Assembly: GCA_012840085.1 (NCBI GenBank)
Contig: DUMB01000002.1
Span: 1-51,238, forward strand
Direction: 5' to 3'
DNA: 51,238 nucleotides
From: Clostridiaceae bacterium
Lineage (GTDB): Bacteria > Bacillota > Clostridia > Acetivibrionales > DUMB01
Positions 8,305-17,895 of this stretch are shown here, one piece after another. Below the pieces are notes generated by a model. That model saw only the letters and a list, made by a program, of their open reading frames with translations, ran no database searches and was not told where the DNA came from. The position numbers and the translations under genes are program-made. Positions within the stretch are counted from its first letter, which is position 1. Each line of letters starts with the position of its first letter.

Positions 8305-8622
8305 GGGACAGTTCTCGATTATTCCCTGAAATTTGAATAAAGTGGGACGTTTCGATTAATGTCTAAATCAGAAAGAAAGAGAAAAAGAGGAGAAAAAGAA
8401 GGACAGTTCTCAGTTATTGCTCAAATGTAAAAAAGGAAGGGTTCTCGAATACTGCCAAAATAAAAAAATGAGATAGCTATCAATCAGAAAATTAGAACTG
8501 TTCCCAATTTTTAAAGTTGAGAACTGTCCCCAATTTTTAGTAAATAGAAGAGGACTGCTCTCAAATACCGGCAAAATCGAAAAAAGGAGACAGTTCCCAA
8601 TCAAAAATTGAGAACTGTCCCC
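8305..8622 (+). repeat. Cluster of REP-like palindromic repeats (GGGACAGTTCTC / GAGAACTGTCCC)
   Basis: The intergenic region between two convergent genes carries about eight copies of one motif in both orientations. Forward copies are at 8305-8316 (exact) and 8401-8411, with decayed ones near 8344, 8438, 8552 and 8586. Inverted copies are at 8493-8505, 8517-8531 and 8608-8622 (the last two exact TTGAGAACTGTCCCC). The pair 8586-8622 folds as a 16-bp imperfect hairpin with a CAAAA loop. Between copies the DNA is A-rich with GGAG/GGAA words. Organisation matches extragenic palindromes mobilised by REP-associated Y1 transposases. No transposase is present here. The rest of 8154-8304 holds no gene. 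Confidence 0.75.
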
Positions 8623-8660
8623 GAATTCCAGCCAAGTTCTACCCAAATTGTATCCAAATT

Positions 8661-11510
8661 CTACACTAATGGCTTAAATTCAAATGTAACAGAATCACCC
8701 ATTATCGTCACCTGTATATATTTCAGCTTATTAGCTTCGTTGGGTTTCAAGCCTTTCATAATTTGGCCGTCGACTGAAATATATTTCACTCCTCTTTCCA
8801 TGTAGCTCGTATTCGAGGACCCGCTGTAAAATACCCATACATTTTTGAATTTTTGCTGTCTGTACTGTGTCAATATTTTCTTAAACAGGTCAAGCTCAAG
8901 CTTATCGCTGAAATTTTCAGGCGATTCAGGTAAAAAGATAAAGACGTTCTTCCCGGTGAAAGTATCAAGCTGTTGAAGCAGCCATTTCCACTGTGCGGTG
9001 TTGGTGGCACGAATACCTTTTTTGCTTGTGTCGAGCTGAATAAATCTGCTGCTTTGTATGTCGAAGGATTTATAGCCACTGGCGGTAGAGAGTACCGGTT
9101 TGCTTATATTTTTGGCTGAATCGTGCTGTATGCTGCCCACAAATGCAGCTGCCTCAAGGTTGTTCGCTTTTCCGGTAAACTTCCTTAACAGCAATTGCTG
9201 AAGCGGGTTTGTTGCCTGAACGGACTGGCCCAATACCGCAAACCTGAATGAGTCGTTACCTTTCTTATATTCAACACTTTTATTTGCCTCGTCCACTGCC
9301 ACTGTGTCTTTCGGAACTTTTGCCATGTCTATTGCAGGGTAATGTGACGTTATTGACGTAAGGTTGTCAAAATATACAAATCCGGCTTCTGCAAGAGGAT
9401 TTGTCTGGACAACGTAAAGTCTGGTCAGTTTTGCAGGCAGAGATATACTTCCAACAGAAGCTTCAACATATTTCCACTCTGTCCAATCCATTGATTTGGT
9501 AAAATCAACAATCTTTTTATTTCCTCCGCTATCTATAACTTCTCCTCTCAGCCAGTTGGAATTGGGATGGGAATTGTAAACCCATACGCCTAATTTTTCT
9601 GTTCCTGCGTCCAAGGTTATTCCACCATTAGGGAATACAACATATGCCGCCCTGGAAACCTCCAGATCCTTGGTAAAATCATATACAAGTTTGCCTGCTT
9701 TACTGCCCTGGCGCACTTGTTCAGATGATATTGAATAACTTCCCTGTACGCTGGACGGATATGAAGAGAATGTAGCATCACCTTTTTCGAAGTCGTATTT
9801 TATAGTTGATTTCTCTTCGGCTACCGAAACTGCACAGTAAGCATGAGTGTTTCCAACTGATACGTCAATATAGCCAAAGCCTGAAGAAGTCCCGGTAAAT
9901 ACCCCGGGTTTGTCAAACTTGCCTATGTTGCCGCTTACAGCCCACTTTGCATCTGCAGGATCAATTATAGCGCTATAGCCGTTTTTATTCTTACCGGTCA
10001 GAGAAAGACTTCTGGACTTGCCCAGTGACAGTTGGAACTGTTTTGTATCCAGCTTTAATTCCACAGGGGCGCTCAGAGAGCTTATTTCAATAGAACCTGT
10101 AACGTTTCCCAATTTTGCGGTGATCCTGCCATCACCGACAGATTCAGGATAAAATACGTTATCTTTAAAATAGCCTTTAATGCCGGATACACTCCATTCT
10201 ACCTTTGAAAGGTCAATCTCAACAGGGTTGAAATATTTATCGATACCTCTTACTGTAAAAGTTCTGGAGGTATTTACAAAAACATTGATATCCTTCGTAT
10301 CTATTATGAGGGCATTCAACTCTGAAAGAGGTGCTATGGAAAACACACCTATAGCGGTTGAAACGGCTCTCATGCTTCCATCTGAAGGAACGTTTGAAAG
10401 AGTAAGATTATTGGTACCCGGCGTCCTTGTAACCATGGTAGTTGATCCGCCGCCATCAAGATTTAATGCGTTGTATGCCCCAAGCTGCAGCATGAGTTCA
10501 GCACTGTCACGCTGGTTAAGGCCTATGCTTGCATTTTGTCTGCCGTCTACAGTAACAAGTATAAGCTGTTTCCCATCCTTTGTACTTCCAACCATGGTTC
10601 TGGGGTTTGCTTGCGATATACTGGATACATCATAAGAAAACTTGGATGGTATACTACCGTCTTTTACTAATATTGAAGCTCCTGCAACAGATGTTTTAAT
10701 GTTATTCCAGTCAGGATTGGTAACCATGCTGATTATTACAGGATCACCGACTTTGAAATTATCAAGAAGAAGTTTACCGTTAGTTTGTCTGGATACAATG
10801 ACATATCCGTTTACAGGAATCTCGACAGCAGGCTGTGACTGGCGAATTTCTGTAACAATGCCTTCATTTACCACTATTTCAACCATATCCGGATAATCAT
10901 TTGTAGTACCGATTGAGTTTTTGCCCCATCTTCTGTCAAAAATTGTGATGTCTGTATAACCGGAGCGGCTTGGCTTATTATACTGCATGACGGCTATTGA
11001 GTTGCCGCTGGGCGTTTCAAGTGTCATGCTTGTTTTCCAGTAGTCATACAGTACATTATTAAGATTGTCTATAGAGAAGGAGCCCATAACATCGTTGTAG
11101 CGGTTAAACTCACTCCATGCCGATATGAGCTTGCCTGACTGCACAATGGGCCCGTCAGGATAGCCGGAACCGCCGCCAAGGGGATTGAAGAAACCGGCGT
11201 TTATTGCTGCAACTGCCCCATAATCCGATGCAAGAGTTTTGACATTTGTCAGCTTGTTTACAGACTCTTTATTTATGAGCGTATCTACGTATACATATGG
11301 ATTGGACAGATCCACCCTGAGTACATTGATGTTGAGCCACCCGCTGTCTGTTAACCTGACGATGTTTTCGTGTGTTACTCCGGATGTTATAATCTGTGTT
11401 TTAGAAGTCTCGTATATGGTAGAAGGCATTGCCTCTACAACATTGAAGGATATAACTGTAATTAAAAATACAAGTACCGGTATAAACAGTTTTCCTCTTT
11501 TGTAACTCAT
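8661..11510 (-). CDS. Secreted phosphodiester glycosidase (NAGPA-type) multidomain protein
   Basis: A 949-aa protein. A signal peptide (basic MSYKRGK then FIPVLVFLITVISFNVVEA, residues 1-27) shows export. Residues about 98-395 form a phosphodiester glycosidase domain of the NAGPA/exopolysaccharide-lyase type, with NAGFFNPLGGGSGYPDGP (104-121) and LNLDGGGSTTMVTR (about 350). Then come two Ig-like beta-sandwich modules (about 400-565) with internally similar WSVSG/WAVSG motifs, and a galactose-binding-like carbohydrate module (about 570-725, starting YDFEKGDATFSS). The last 200 residues resemble a metallophosphoesterase fold (FRFAVLG...) but lack the expected DxH and GNH motifs, so that domain is probably inactive. 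It is transcribed towards the REP-like cluster. The substrate is unknown; a cell-wall or polysaccharide phosphodiester is likely. Confidence 0.85.
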   Translation of the reverse strand: MSYKRGKLFIPVLVFLITVISFNVVEAMPSTIYETSKTQIITSGVTHENIVRLTDSGWLNINVLRVDLSNPYVYVDTLINKESVNKLTNVKTLASDYGAVAAINAGFFNPLGGGSGYPDGPIVQSGKLISAWSEFNRYNDVMGSFSIDNLNNVLYDYWKTSMTLETPSGNSIAVMQYNKPSRSGYTDITIFDRRWGKNSIGTTNDYPDMVEIVVNEGIVTEIRQSQPAVEIPVNGYVIVSRQTNGKLLLDNFKVGDPVIISMVTNPDWNNIKTSVAGASILVKDGSIPSKFSYDVSSISQANPRTMVGSTKDGKQLILVTVDGRQNASIGLNQRDSAELMLQLGAYNALNLDGGGSTTMVTRTPGTNNLTLSNVPSDGSMRAVSTAIGVFSIAPLSELNALIIDTKDINVFVNTSRTFTVRGIDKYFNPVEIDLSKVEWSVSGIKGYFKDNVFYPESVGDGRITAKLGNVTGSIEISSLSAPVELKLDTKQFQLSLGKSRSLSLTGKNKNGYSAIIDPADAKWAVSGNIGKFDKPGVFTGTSSGFGYIDVSVGNTHAYCAVSVAEEKSTIKYDFEKGDATFSSYPSSVQGSYSISSEQVRQGSKAGKLVYDFTKDLEVSRAAYVVFPNGGITLDAGTEKLGVWVYNSHPNSNWLRGEVIDSGGNKKIVDFTKSMDWTEWKYVEASVGSISLPAKLTRLYVVQTNPLAEAGFVYFDNLTSITSHYPAIDMAKVPKDTVAVDEANKSVEYKKGNDSFRFAVLGQSVQATNPLQQLLLRKFTGKANNLEAAAFVGSIQHDSAKNISKPVLSTASGYKSFDIQSSRFIQLDTSKKGIRATNTAQWKWLLQQLDTFTGKNVFIFLPESPENFSDKLELDLFKKILTQYRQQKFKNVWVFYSGSSNTSYMERGVKYISVDGQIMKGLKPNEANKLKYIQVTIMGDSVTFEFKPLV

Positions 11511-11896
11511 AACTTGCTACAATCACCGTTACATATATACATAAATCGTGTTATTTGTGCGCTGTTGCGCTATGTTTAATAATGGTGATTTATGCCTTGG
11601 TGATTTTTATCTTAGGTTCTTATGTAATATAAAAACGTATTATGTAACGGCTTTCTCCTTTCTTTATTTGATATGCTATAATGTATGTATAATTATAGGC
11701 ACGATAATTAGACGTATCAAGTTAAGGTTTTGTTACATTTTTGAATAAAATTTTGCATAAAATTTTTAAATATAGCCCGGAATATAGCCTGGGCCAAACA
11801 AGCTAAAATTTTTGTATATAACGTCACAATTCAGACCATTAGCGAGCAACAACGAGATAAGATGACATAATTTAAAATCGCAGTACAATAAGCGAA
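11511..11896. other. Intergenic region without a supportable gene
   Basis: About 390 nt, AT-rich, between the divergent glycosidase gene and the tRNA. It holds a TAACGG/CCGTTA inverted pair (near 11,645 and 11,525) and GGTGATTT words twice (11,584 and 11,600), but no riboswitch or RNA gene I can recognise. The leader and promoter of the glycosidase gene must lie here; I cannot place the promoter with confidence. Confidence 0.5.
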
Positions 11897-11925
11897 TTGA
11901 ACTGAATAAGTTCATGTAGTAAAAT
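11897..11925 (+). promoter_or_regulatory. Promoter for tRNA-Pro
   Basis: TTGAAC (11897-11902), 17-nt spacer, TAAAAT (11920-11925): 5/6 at both boxes. The predicted start is near 11932, leaving about 17 nt of 5' leader for RNase P to remove. Confidence 0.55.
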
Positions 11926-11948
11926 TACCTTTGTGTCATATTGCACGC

Positions 11949-12024
11949 CGGGGTGTAGCGCAGCTGGTAGCGCACGTGGTTTGGGACCATGGGGCCGCAG
12001 GTTCAAGTCCTGTCACCCCGACCA
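11949..12024 (+). tRNA. tRNA-Pro (anticodon UGG)
   Basis: A complete cloverleaf: acceptor CGGGGTG pairs with CACCCCG, D arm GCGCAGCTGGTAGCGC, anticodon arm CGTGG-TTTGGGA-CCATG with anticodon TGG, T arm GCAGG-TTCAAGT-CCTGT. The 3' CCA is encoded (12022-12024). Anticodon UGG reads CCA and, by wobble, other proline codons. It is a single gene with its own promoter and terminator. Confidence 0.97.
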
Positions 12025-12026
12025 GT

Positions 12027-12066
12027 AAAAGCAAGGTTTGCTAGAATGCATACCTTGCTTTTTTAT
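12027..12066 (+). terminator. Rho-independent terminator of tRNA-Pro
   Basis: AAGCAAGGT (12029-12037) pairs perfectly with ACCTTGCTT (12052-12060). The stem extends through AAAA/TTTT and is followed by T residues. It starts 3 nt after the encoded CCA. Confidence 0.85.
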
Positions 12067-12228
12067 ATATCAGTTTTCATCTCATTACCTGGCAAAACAA
12101 GATAAATTATTAATTATTTTGAAAGAAGTATACTTTTTCTGACATCGCACAAAAATTAAGATATAATAAAAACAACGTATAAATAAACAGCAACATATAA
12201 ATTTAATGCAACGCATAATGCAACGCAG

Positions 12229-12399
12229 CAAAAGTACAACGTACCAAAAAATACAACGTGCCAATAAATGCAGTGTACTGATAAATGCAACATACCAAAA
12301 GAACTCAACGTACCAATAAATACAGTGTATCAATAAATAGTATGTACTAATAAATACGATGTACCAACAAATATAACCTGTCAATAAATGCAACATGCG
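12229..12399. repeat. 17-bp degenerate tandem repeat array, about 10 units
   Basis: Consensus about AATAAATACAACGTACC. Aligned unit starts fall at 12229, 12246, 12263, 12280, 12297, 12315, 12332, 12349, 12366 and 12383, so the period is 17 with one 18. Units differ at several positions but keep the A/T-rich half and the GTAC-like half. The array ends about 45 nt before the sugar-kinase start and would be in its leader. It creates an unreal minus-strand reading frame rich in Cys, Trp and Tyr. There are no spacers, so it is not a CRISPR array. Confidence 0.85.
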
Positions 12400-12444
12400 A
12401 GGCACCTGGCAATTCGAATATTAGGACAAGCAGGAGGTTCAATA

Positions 12445-13989
12445 ATGAATGAGTTATATGTTCTGGCAATTGACTGTGGCACACAGAGTTTAAGGGCTAT
12501 TATTTTTAACAAAGAGGGAAATGCAGTCGGAACCGAGAAAGTGGAATTTGAACCGTATTATTCGGTCAATCCCGGCTGGGCTGAGCAGGACAGCGAGGTC
12601 TACTGGAACAGTGTATGTACTGCGTGCAGGAATCTGGAAAAAAAGTTTCCCGAAGCATGGGCGAAGGTTGGGGGAATTGTCGTAACTACCATGCGGGACA
12701 CTGCCGTAAATGTCGATAAAGAAGGTAAGGTACTGAGGCCGGTTATTCTGTGGCTTGACCAGAGGAAAGCTCATTGCAGCAAGCCTTTGCCTTTACATGA
12801 CAGAATAATGTTTAAGGTGGCAGGCAAACAAAAAGCAGCGGAGCTTGCAAGAGCCAGAAGCAAAGCCAATTGGATTAAGGAAAATCAACCCGAAATATGG
12901 GATAAAACATACAAATATATTCAATTATCAGGATTTTTTATTTTAAAGCTGACAGGTAAAATCATTGACTCTTCAGCATGCCAAATAGGACATATACCTA
13001 TCGACTATAAAAACCGTTCATGGCCAAAGTCCAACGGTAGTTTCAGGTGGGAATTGTTTGGGGTTGAAAGGGAGAAACTGACGGAGCTCGTAGAGCCTGG
13101 GAGTATAATAGGCGGTGTGACACGCGAGGCTTCGGAAGCTACAGGGCTGAAGGCAGGACTTCCGGTAATAGCCGGAGCTTCTGACAAAGGTTGTGAAACT
13201 CTGGGGGTAGGCTGCATAAATCCGGAACGTGCCAATATCAGCTTTGGGACCACAGCTACTGTGCAAATTACATCAAAAAGGTATTTTGAGCCTTTGCGTT
13301 TTATGCCTGCCTACATGGCTGCCATACCGGGGCATTTCAATCCTGAGGTGCAGATATACAGGGGATACTGGATGATAAGCTGGTTTAAGAAATACTTTGC
13401 CGTAGAGGAAGAAATTGAAGCCAGGAAGAAGGGATTGAGTGTAGAGTCTGTGCTTAATGAGAAACTTAAAAGCGTGCCTCCCGGTTGTGACGGACTTATA
13501 CTTCAGCCCTATTGGAGTGCGGGACTGGATACTCCTGATGCACGAGGGACTATAATCGGATTCAGAGATTTACATACCAGAATACATATTTACAGGTCAA
13601 TAATTGAGGGGATTAACTTTGCCCTGATGGAAGGTTTGGAAAAGATTGAGAAGAAGTCAGGGAAAAAAGTTAATAATATAATGGTTTCAGGTGGCGGCTC
13701 GCAAAGCGATATTATTTGCCAGATAACATCAGATATGTTTAACCGCCCGGTTCACAGAATTCAAACATACGAGACTTCAGGCCTGGGTGCTGCAATAATC
13801 GGTTTTGTGGGGCTTGGCGTATATAAAACCTACGAAGAAGCAATAAAAAAGATGGTGCATTATAAAGATACCTTCATGCCTGACAAGGGGAATGCACAAA
13901 TATATAAAAAGCTATATGAAAAGGTATACAAAAGAATATACCCCAGTATTGGAAATGTATACCGCGAAATCAATAAAGTAATGAAGTAA
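12445..13989 (+). CDS. FGGY-family carbohydrate kinase
   Basis: A 514-aa ATP-dependent sugar kinase of the FGGY/actin-like ATPase superfamily (xylulose, ribulose, glycerol and related kinases). Start set at ATG 12445 because AGGAGG lies 7 nt upstream. A longer frame from 12388 runs into the repeat array. Visible: first phosphate loop AIDCGTQSLRAIIF (8-21), PGWAEQDSEVYWNS (typical substrate-side motif), the catalytic-base region AGASDKGCETLGVG with D247, the second phosphate loop SFGTTATVQI, and the adenosine motif SGGGSQSDIICQ (from residue 415). Both halves are complete, so an active enzyme is likely. Neighbours give no isomerase or transporter, so the substrate cannot be named. Confidence 0.9.
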   Translation: MNELYVLAIDCGTQSLRAIIFNKEGNAVGTEKVEFEPYYSVNPGWAEQDSEVYWNSVCTACRNLEKKFPEAWAKVGGIVVTTMRDTAVNVDKEGKVLRPVILWLDQRKAHCSKPLPLHDRIMFKVAGKQKAAELARARSKANWIKENQPEIWDKTYKYIQLSGFFILKLTGKIIDSSACQIGHIPIDYKNRSWPKSNGSFRWELFGVEREKLTELVEPGSIIGGVTREASEATGLKAGLPVIAGASDKGCETLGVGCINPERANISFGTTATVQITSKRYFEPLRFMPAYMAAIPGHFNPEVQIYRGYWMISWFKKYFAVEEEIEARKKGLSVESVLNEKLKSVPPGCDGLILQPYWSAGLDTPDARGTIIGFRDLHTRIHIYRSIIEGINFALMEGLEKIEKKSGKKVNNIMVSGGGSQSDIICQITSDMFNRPVHRIQTYETSGLGAAIIGFVGLGVYKTYEEAIKKMVHYKDTFMPDKGNAQIYKKLYEKVYKRIYPSIGNVYREINKVMK

Positions 13990-14016
13990 TAAAAAGGTAA
14001 TTAAAAGAGCAAAAAA

Positions 14017-14068
14017 CATTCAAAATTGAAGTATGTCAAAGCATAAATAATGCTTGACACCTTGAATG
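14017..14068 (-). other. Two-tier hairpin with a T run only on the minus strand
   Basis: CATTCAA (14017-14023) pairs with TTGAATG (14062-14068), and inside GTCAAAGCAT (14035-14044) pairs with ATGCTTGAC (14050-14058). On the minus strand the structure is followed by TTTTTTG, like a terminator. On the plus strand, where the kinase gene ends 28 nt earlier, no T run follows. It may stop antisense transcription, or end the kinase message inefficiently. Confidence 0.4.
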
Positions 14069-14212
14069 CACGCTGATACAATATTAAAAAATTCAAGCAG
14101 AGTATAATAGCAAGTATAATAGAAGGATACAAGAAAGATTCACAAGAAAGAATGCAAGAAGAAAAGAATATATAAATATTTATTTGAAAAGATTCGATGT
14201 TTAATATATTAA

Positions 14213-14241
14213 ATGATAAAAATTAAAATATTACTTATAAT
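14213..14241 (+). promoter_or_regulatory. Candidate promoter of the ilv-leu operon
   Basis: ATGATA (14213-14218), 17-nt spacer, TATAAT (14236-14241). The predicted start near 14248 coincides with the start of the T-box leader structure. Good -10, weak -35. Confidence 0.5.
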
Positions 14242-14247
14242 ATAGTA

Positions 14248-14540
14248 AATACAATGAAGGGAAAAAGATACATTTCCGCGTGTACAAGAGAGCCGGTGGT
14301 TGGTGAGAACCGGTGCACAGAATGTATGTATAGCTCGTCCCGGAGTATCGCCATTGAAATGTCAGAAACAACCTGAAAGTAGATGGCGACGTTGATGACG
14401 TTATAATCAGAGTAATAATTATTAGCACTCAATGAGGATATACAAATATTTGTATTTTGTATATCGAAACAGGGTGGTACCACGTGGGATATGTCCCTTC
14501 GTCCCTGCAAGTAATTACTTGCCGGCATGAAGGGTTTTTT
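14248..14540 (+). promoter_or_regulatory. T-box leader controlling ilvB and downstream genes
   Basis: A tRNA-sensing leader. Stem I closes with GATAC (near 14270) against GTATC (near 14345). Its upper arm is GCCGGTGGTTGGTGAGAACC with the typical GGTTGGTG apical element. The invariant T-box AGGGTGGTACCACG is at 14471-14484; its TGG faces the uncharged NCCA end of the tRNA. A terminator follows. Just before the closing strand of stem I is TAGCTCGTCC. CTC (14334-14336) is my candidate specifier, implying tRNA-Leu, but GTC (Val) or ATC (Ile) nearby cannot be excluded by eye. The expected effect is readthrough into ilvB when the cognate aminoacyl-tRNA is scarce. Confidence 0.93.
14495..14540 (+). 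terminator. T-box attenuator terminator
   Basis: CCCTTC (14495-14500) pairs with GAAGGG (14529-14534) around an inner perfect palindrome GCAAGTAATTACTTGC, followed by six T residues (14535-14540). It is mutually exclusive with the antiterminator formed by the T-box sequence. Confidence 0.88.
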
Positions 14541-14594
14541 AGTATACTTCGAATTATTTGGTATGCACCGTGGTATATTTGGAGGGATTTCAGA

Positions 14595-16223
14595 ATGAAA
14601 ATTTCAGGTGCAAGGGCAATAATTAAATCATTGGAAAAAGAAAATGTGAATGTTATATTCGGATATCCGGGTGCTGCAATATGCCCCTTCTATGATGCAC
14701 TGCTAGATTCATCTATAAGGCATATACTTACAAGAAACGAACAAGGCGCAGCCCATGCGGCAAATGGTTATGCCCGTGCAACGGGTAAAACCGGGGTTTG
14801 CGTTGCAACTTCCGGCCCGGGAGCTACCAACCTTATAACCGGTATAGCAACAGCATACATGGATTCCATACCCATTGTTGCCATAACAGGTCAGGTATCT
14901 ACAGAACTTATAGGAAGGGATGTTTTTCAGGAAGCGGATATAACAGGGGCTACTGCTCCCTTTTGCAAGCATAATTATTTGGTCAAAAATGCTAAAAAAC
15001 TGCCCTATATAATTAAGGAAGCTTTTCATATTGCTTCCACCGGAAGGCCGGGGCCGGTCCTTATCGACGTACCTATTGATATACAGAACACCGAAATAGA
15101 ATTCAACTATCCTGAGACAGTTGATATACGGGGTTACAAGCCTAATTATAAGGGACATCCAATGCAGATAAAGAAGGCTGCCGAAGAAATCAGCAAAGCT
15201 AAAGCTCCTGTAATATGTGCAGGAGGGGGCATAATAAATGCAGAAGCTTCGGCAGAATTATTGGAGCTTGCAGAGAAATGCTGTATTCCTGTTACTACAA
15301 CTCTTATGGGAAAAGGTGCAATTCCTTCACTGCACAGGCTTAGCCTTGGAATGCTGGGTTCTCACGGAAGTCCTGTAGCCAATTATGCAGTAAACAATGC
15401 CGACCTCCTGATTTTGCTGGGTGCAAGGGTTGGGGACAGAGCAATTGCAGCAACTCACAAAATTGCAAAAAAGGCAAAAATTATTCATATAGATATTGAC
15501 CCGGCGGAAATTGGCAAAAACATCGAGGTTACAATTCCGATTGTAGGAGACGTCAAAAATGTCCTGAGAGATTTGATCAGTATTGTTGAAAAAGGAAATG
15601 TAGATGAATGGAATCAGAAAATACAGAGCTTTAAATCAAAACATACGGTTTCATATGAAGATGTAAATGAAGGTGATACCGTTAAACCAAAATACATGCT
15701 TTCCTTGTTGTCGGAGATGGTTCCAGATAACACAATTGTTACTACAGAAGTTGGACAGAATCAGATCTGGGCTGCAAATCATTTTAATGTAAGCAGGCCA
15801 AGGTCATTTATTACATCAGGAGGCATGGGTACTATGGGATTCGGGCTTCCTTCGGCAATTGGAGCCAAGATTGGAACCCCGGAATCTACAGTTATCACAA
15901 TAAGCGGAGATGGAAGTTTCCAGATGTCTCTTCAGGAGCTGGGTACAATAAAACAATGTAAGATTGGAGTTAAGGTAGTAATATTTAACAACTCCAGGCT
16001 TGGTATGGTTCGTGAAATTCAGCGTACAAAGTACCGCGGACGCTACTCTCAGGTATTCCTGGAAAACAACCCCGATTTTGTCAGCCTTTTTGGAGCCTAT
16101 GGCTTTAAAGGTGAACGTGTGGAAAACAATTCCCAGGTAAGAGCTGCAATTGAGAGAATGTTGTCCAACGATGAGCCGTACCTGCTTGACTGTGTAGTAG
16201 ATCCTGAGGAGCCGACACTGTAA
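14595..16223 (+). CDS. ilvB: Acetolactate synthase, large (catalytic) subunit
   Basis: A 542-aa thiamine-diphosphate enzyme joining two pyruvates (valine, leucine) or pyruvate and 2-oxobutyrate (isoleucine). Start set at ATG 14595, with GGAGGG 8 nt upstream. An upstream in-frame ATG at 14457 lies in the T-box leader. Visible: the N-terminal PYR domain with YPGAAICPFYDAL and the catalytic glutamate E49 in RNEQGAAHAANGYARATG, SGPGATNLITGIATAYMDS, the central domain, and the C-terminal PP domain with the ThDP motif SGDGSFQMSLQELGT (GDG at 438-440) and FNNSRLGMVREIQ. Full length, with no missing key residue. It is the first gene behind the T-box, and ilvN follows after 55 nt. Confidence 0.96.
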   Translation: MKISGARAIIKSLEKENVNVIFGYPGAAICPFYDALLDSSIRHILTRNEQGAAHAANGYARATGKTGVCVATSGPGATNLITGIATAYMDSIPIVAITGQVSTELIGRDVFQEADITGATAPFCKHNYLVKNAKKLPYIIKEAFHIASTGRPGPVLIDVPIDIQNTEIEFNYPETVDIRGYKPNYKGHPMQIKKAAEEISKAKAPVICAGGGIINAEASAELLELAEKCCIPVTTTLMGKGAIPSLHRLSLGMLGSHGSPVANYAVNNADLLILLGARVGDRAIAATHKIAKKAKIIHIDIDPAEIGKNIEVTIPIVGDVKNVLRDLISIVEKGNVDEWNQKIQSFKSKHTVSYEDVNEGDTVKPKYMLSLLSEMVPDNTIVTTEVGQNQIWAANHFNVSRPRSFITSGGMGTMGFGLPSAIGAKIGTPESTVITISGDGSFQMSLQELGTIKQCKIGVKVVIFNNSRLGMVREIQRTKYRGRYSQVFLENNPDFVSLFGAYGFKGERVENNSQVRAAIERMLSNDEPYLLDCVVDPEEPTL

Positions 16224-16278
16224 TTGTAAAAGCAAATAAAAATGAAATAAATAAAAACAAGAAAGGTGGGAAAGCAGA

Positions 16279-16788
16279 GTGGCAAAACATACTTTATCCG
16301 TTTTGGTAGAAAACCATGCAGGTGTTTTATCAAGGGTTGCAGGACTTTTCAGCAGAAGAGGTTTCAATATAGACAGCCTTGCCGTAGGTGTTACGGAGGA
16401 TCCGGAAGTGTCCAGAATGACAATAGTTGTAGACGGAGATGATTACGTAGTTGAACAGGTTAGCAAGCAGCTCAATAAACTTGTGGATGTAATAAAGATA
16501 AAGAGACTTGATGACAATGACTCTGTAAGCAGAGAGCTTGCTCTTATCAAAGTTAATGCTAACGCTACCACAAGAGGGGAAATACTTCAAATAGTGGAAG
16601 TGTTCAGAGCAAATGTAATAGATATTTCTAAGAATACACTCACCATAGAAATTACCGGAAGCCTAGACAAGGTTGCAGCACTTGAGGATATGCTGAAGCC
16701 TTTTGGAATAAAGGAAATTGCCAGGACAGGAATGATTGCCCTGGAAAGAGGAAACAAACACTTAGCTGCAGAAGACAATGGTAAGTAA
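16279..16788 (+). CDS. ilvN: Acetolactate synthase, small (regulatory) subunit
   Basis: A 169-aa regulatory partner of IlvB that confers valine feedback inhibition. The start is GTG 16279, with AAGGTGG about 9 nt upstream, and the product begins MAKHTLSVLVENHAGVLSR. An N-terminal ACT domain (about residues 4-78) carries the NHAGVLSRVAGLFSRRGFNI signature. The C-terminal domain contains NATTRGEILQIVEVFRANVIDI and IEITGSLDKVAALEDML. Length is typical of the IlvH/IlvN family. It lies between ilvB (55 nt before) and ilvC (31 nt after). Confidence 0.96.
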   Translation: MAKHTLSVLVENHAGVLSRVAGLFSRRGFNIDSLAVGVTEDPEVSRMTIVVDGDDYVVEQVSKQLNKLVDVIKIKRLDDNDSVSRELALIKVNANATTRGEILQIVEVFRANVIDISKNTLTIEITGSLDKVAALEDMLKPFGIKEIARTGMIALERGNKHLAAEDNGK

Positions 16789-16813
16789 AAAGTTAGAATA
16801 TAACAAGGAGTGA

Positions 16814-17815
<1,002 letters not shown>

Positions 17816-17895
17816 TTCAACCGGCCCAAATAACAATTCAACAGGAATGTAAATCAGAGAGAAAATAAGGAATCAAAACAAAGGGGACAGAATAA

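Noticed and set aside
8661..8860. Active metallophosphoesterase at the C-terminus of the glycosidase protein
   Set aside because: The metal-binding motifs are absent, so activity cannot be claimed.
12229..12399. Possible CRISPR array
   Set aside because: Repeats are contiguous with a 17-bp period, have no spacers, and no cas genes are near.
12085..12405. A 106-codon minus-strand frame rich in Trp, Cys, Tyr and Ile
   Set aside because: It is the translation of the 17-bp tandem array; the composition is abnormal and there is no ribosome site.
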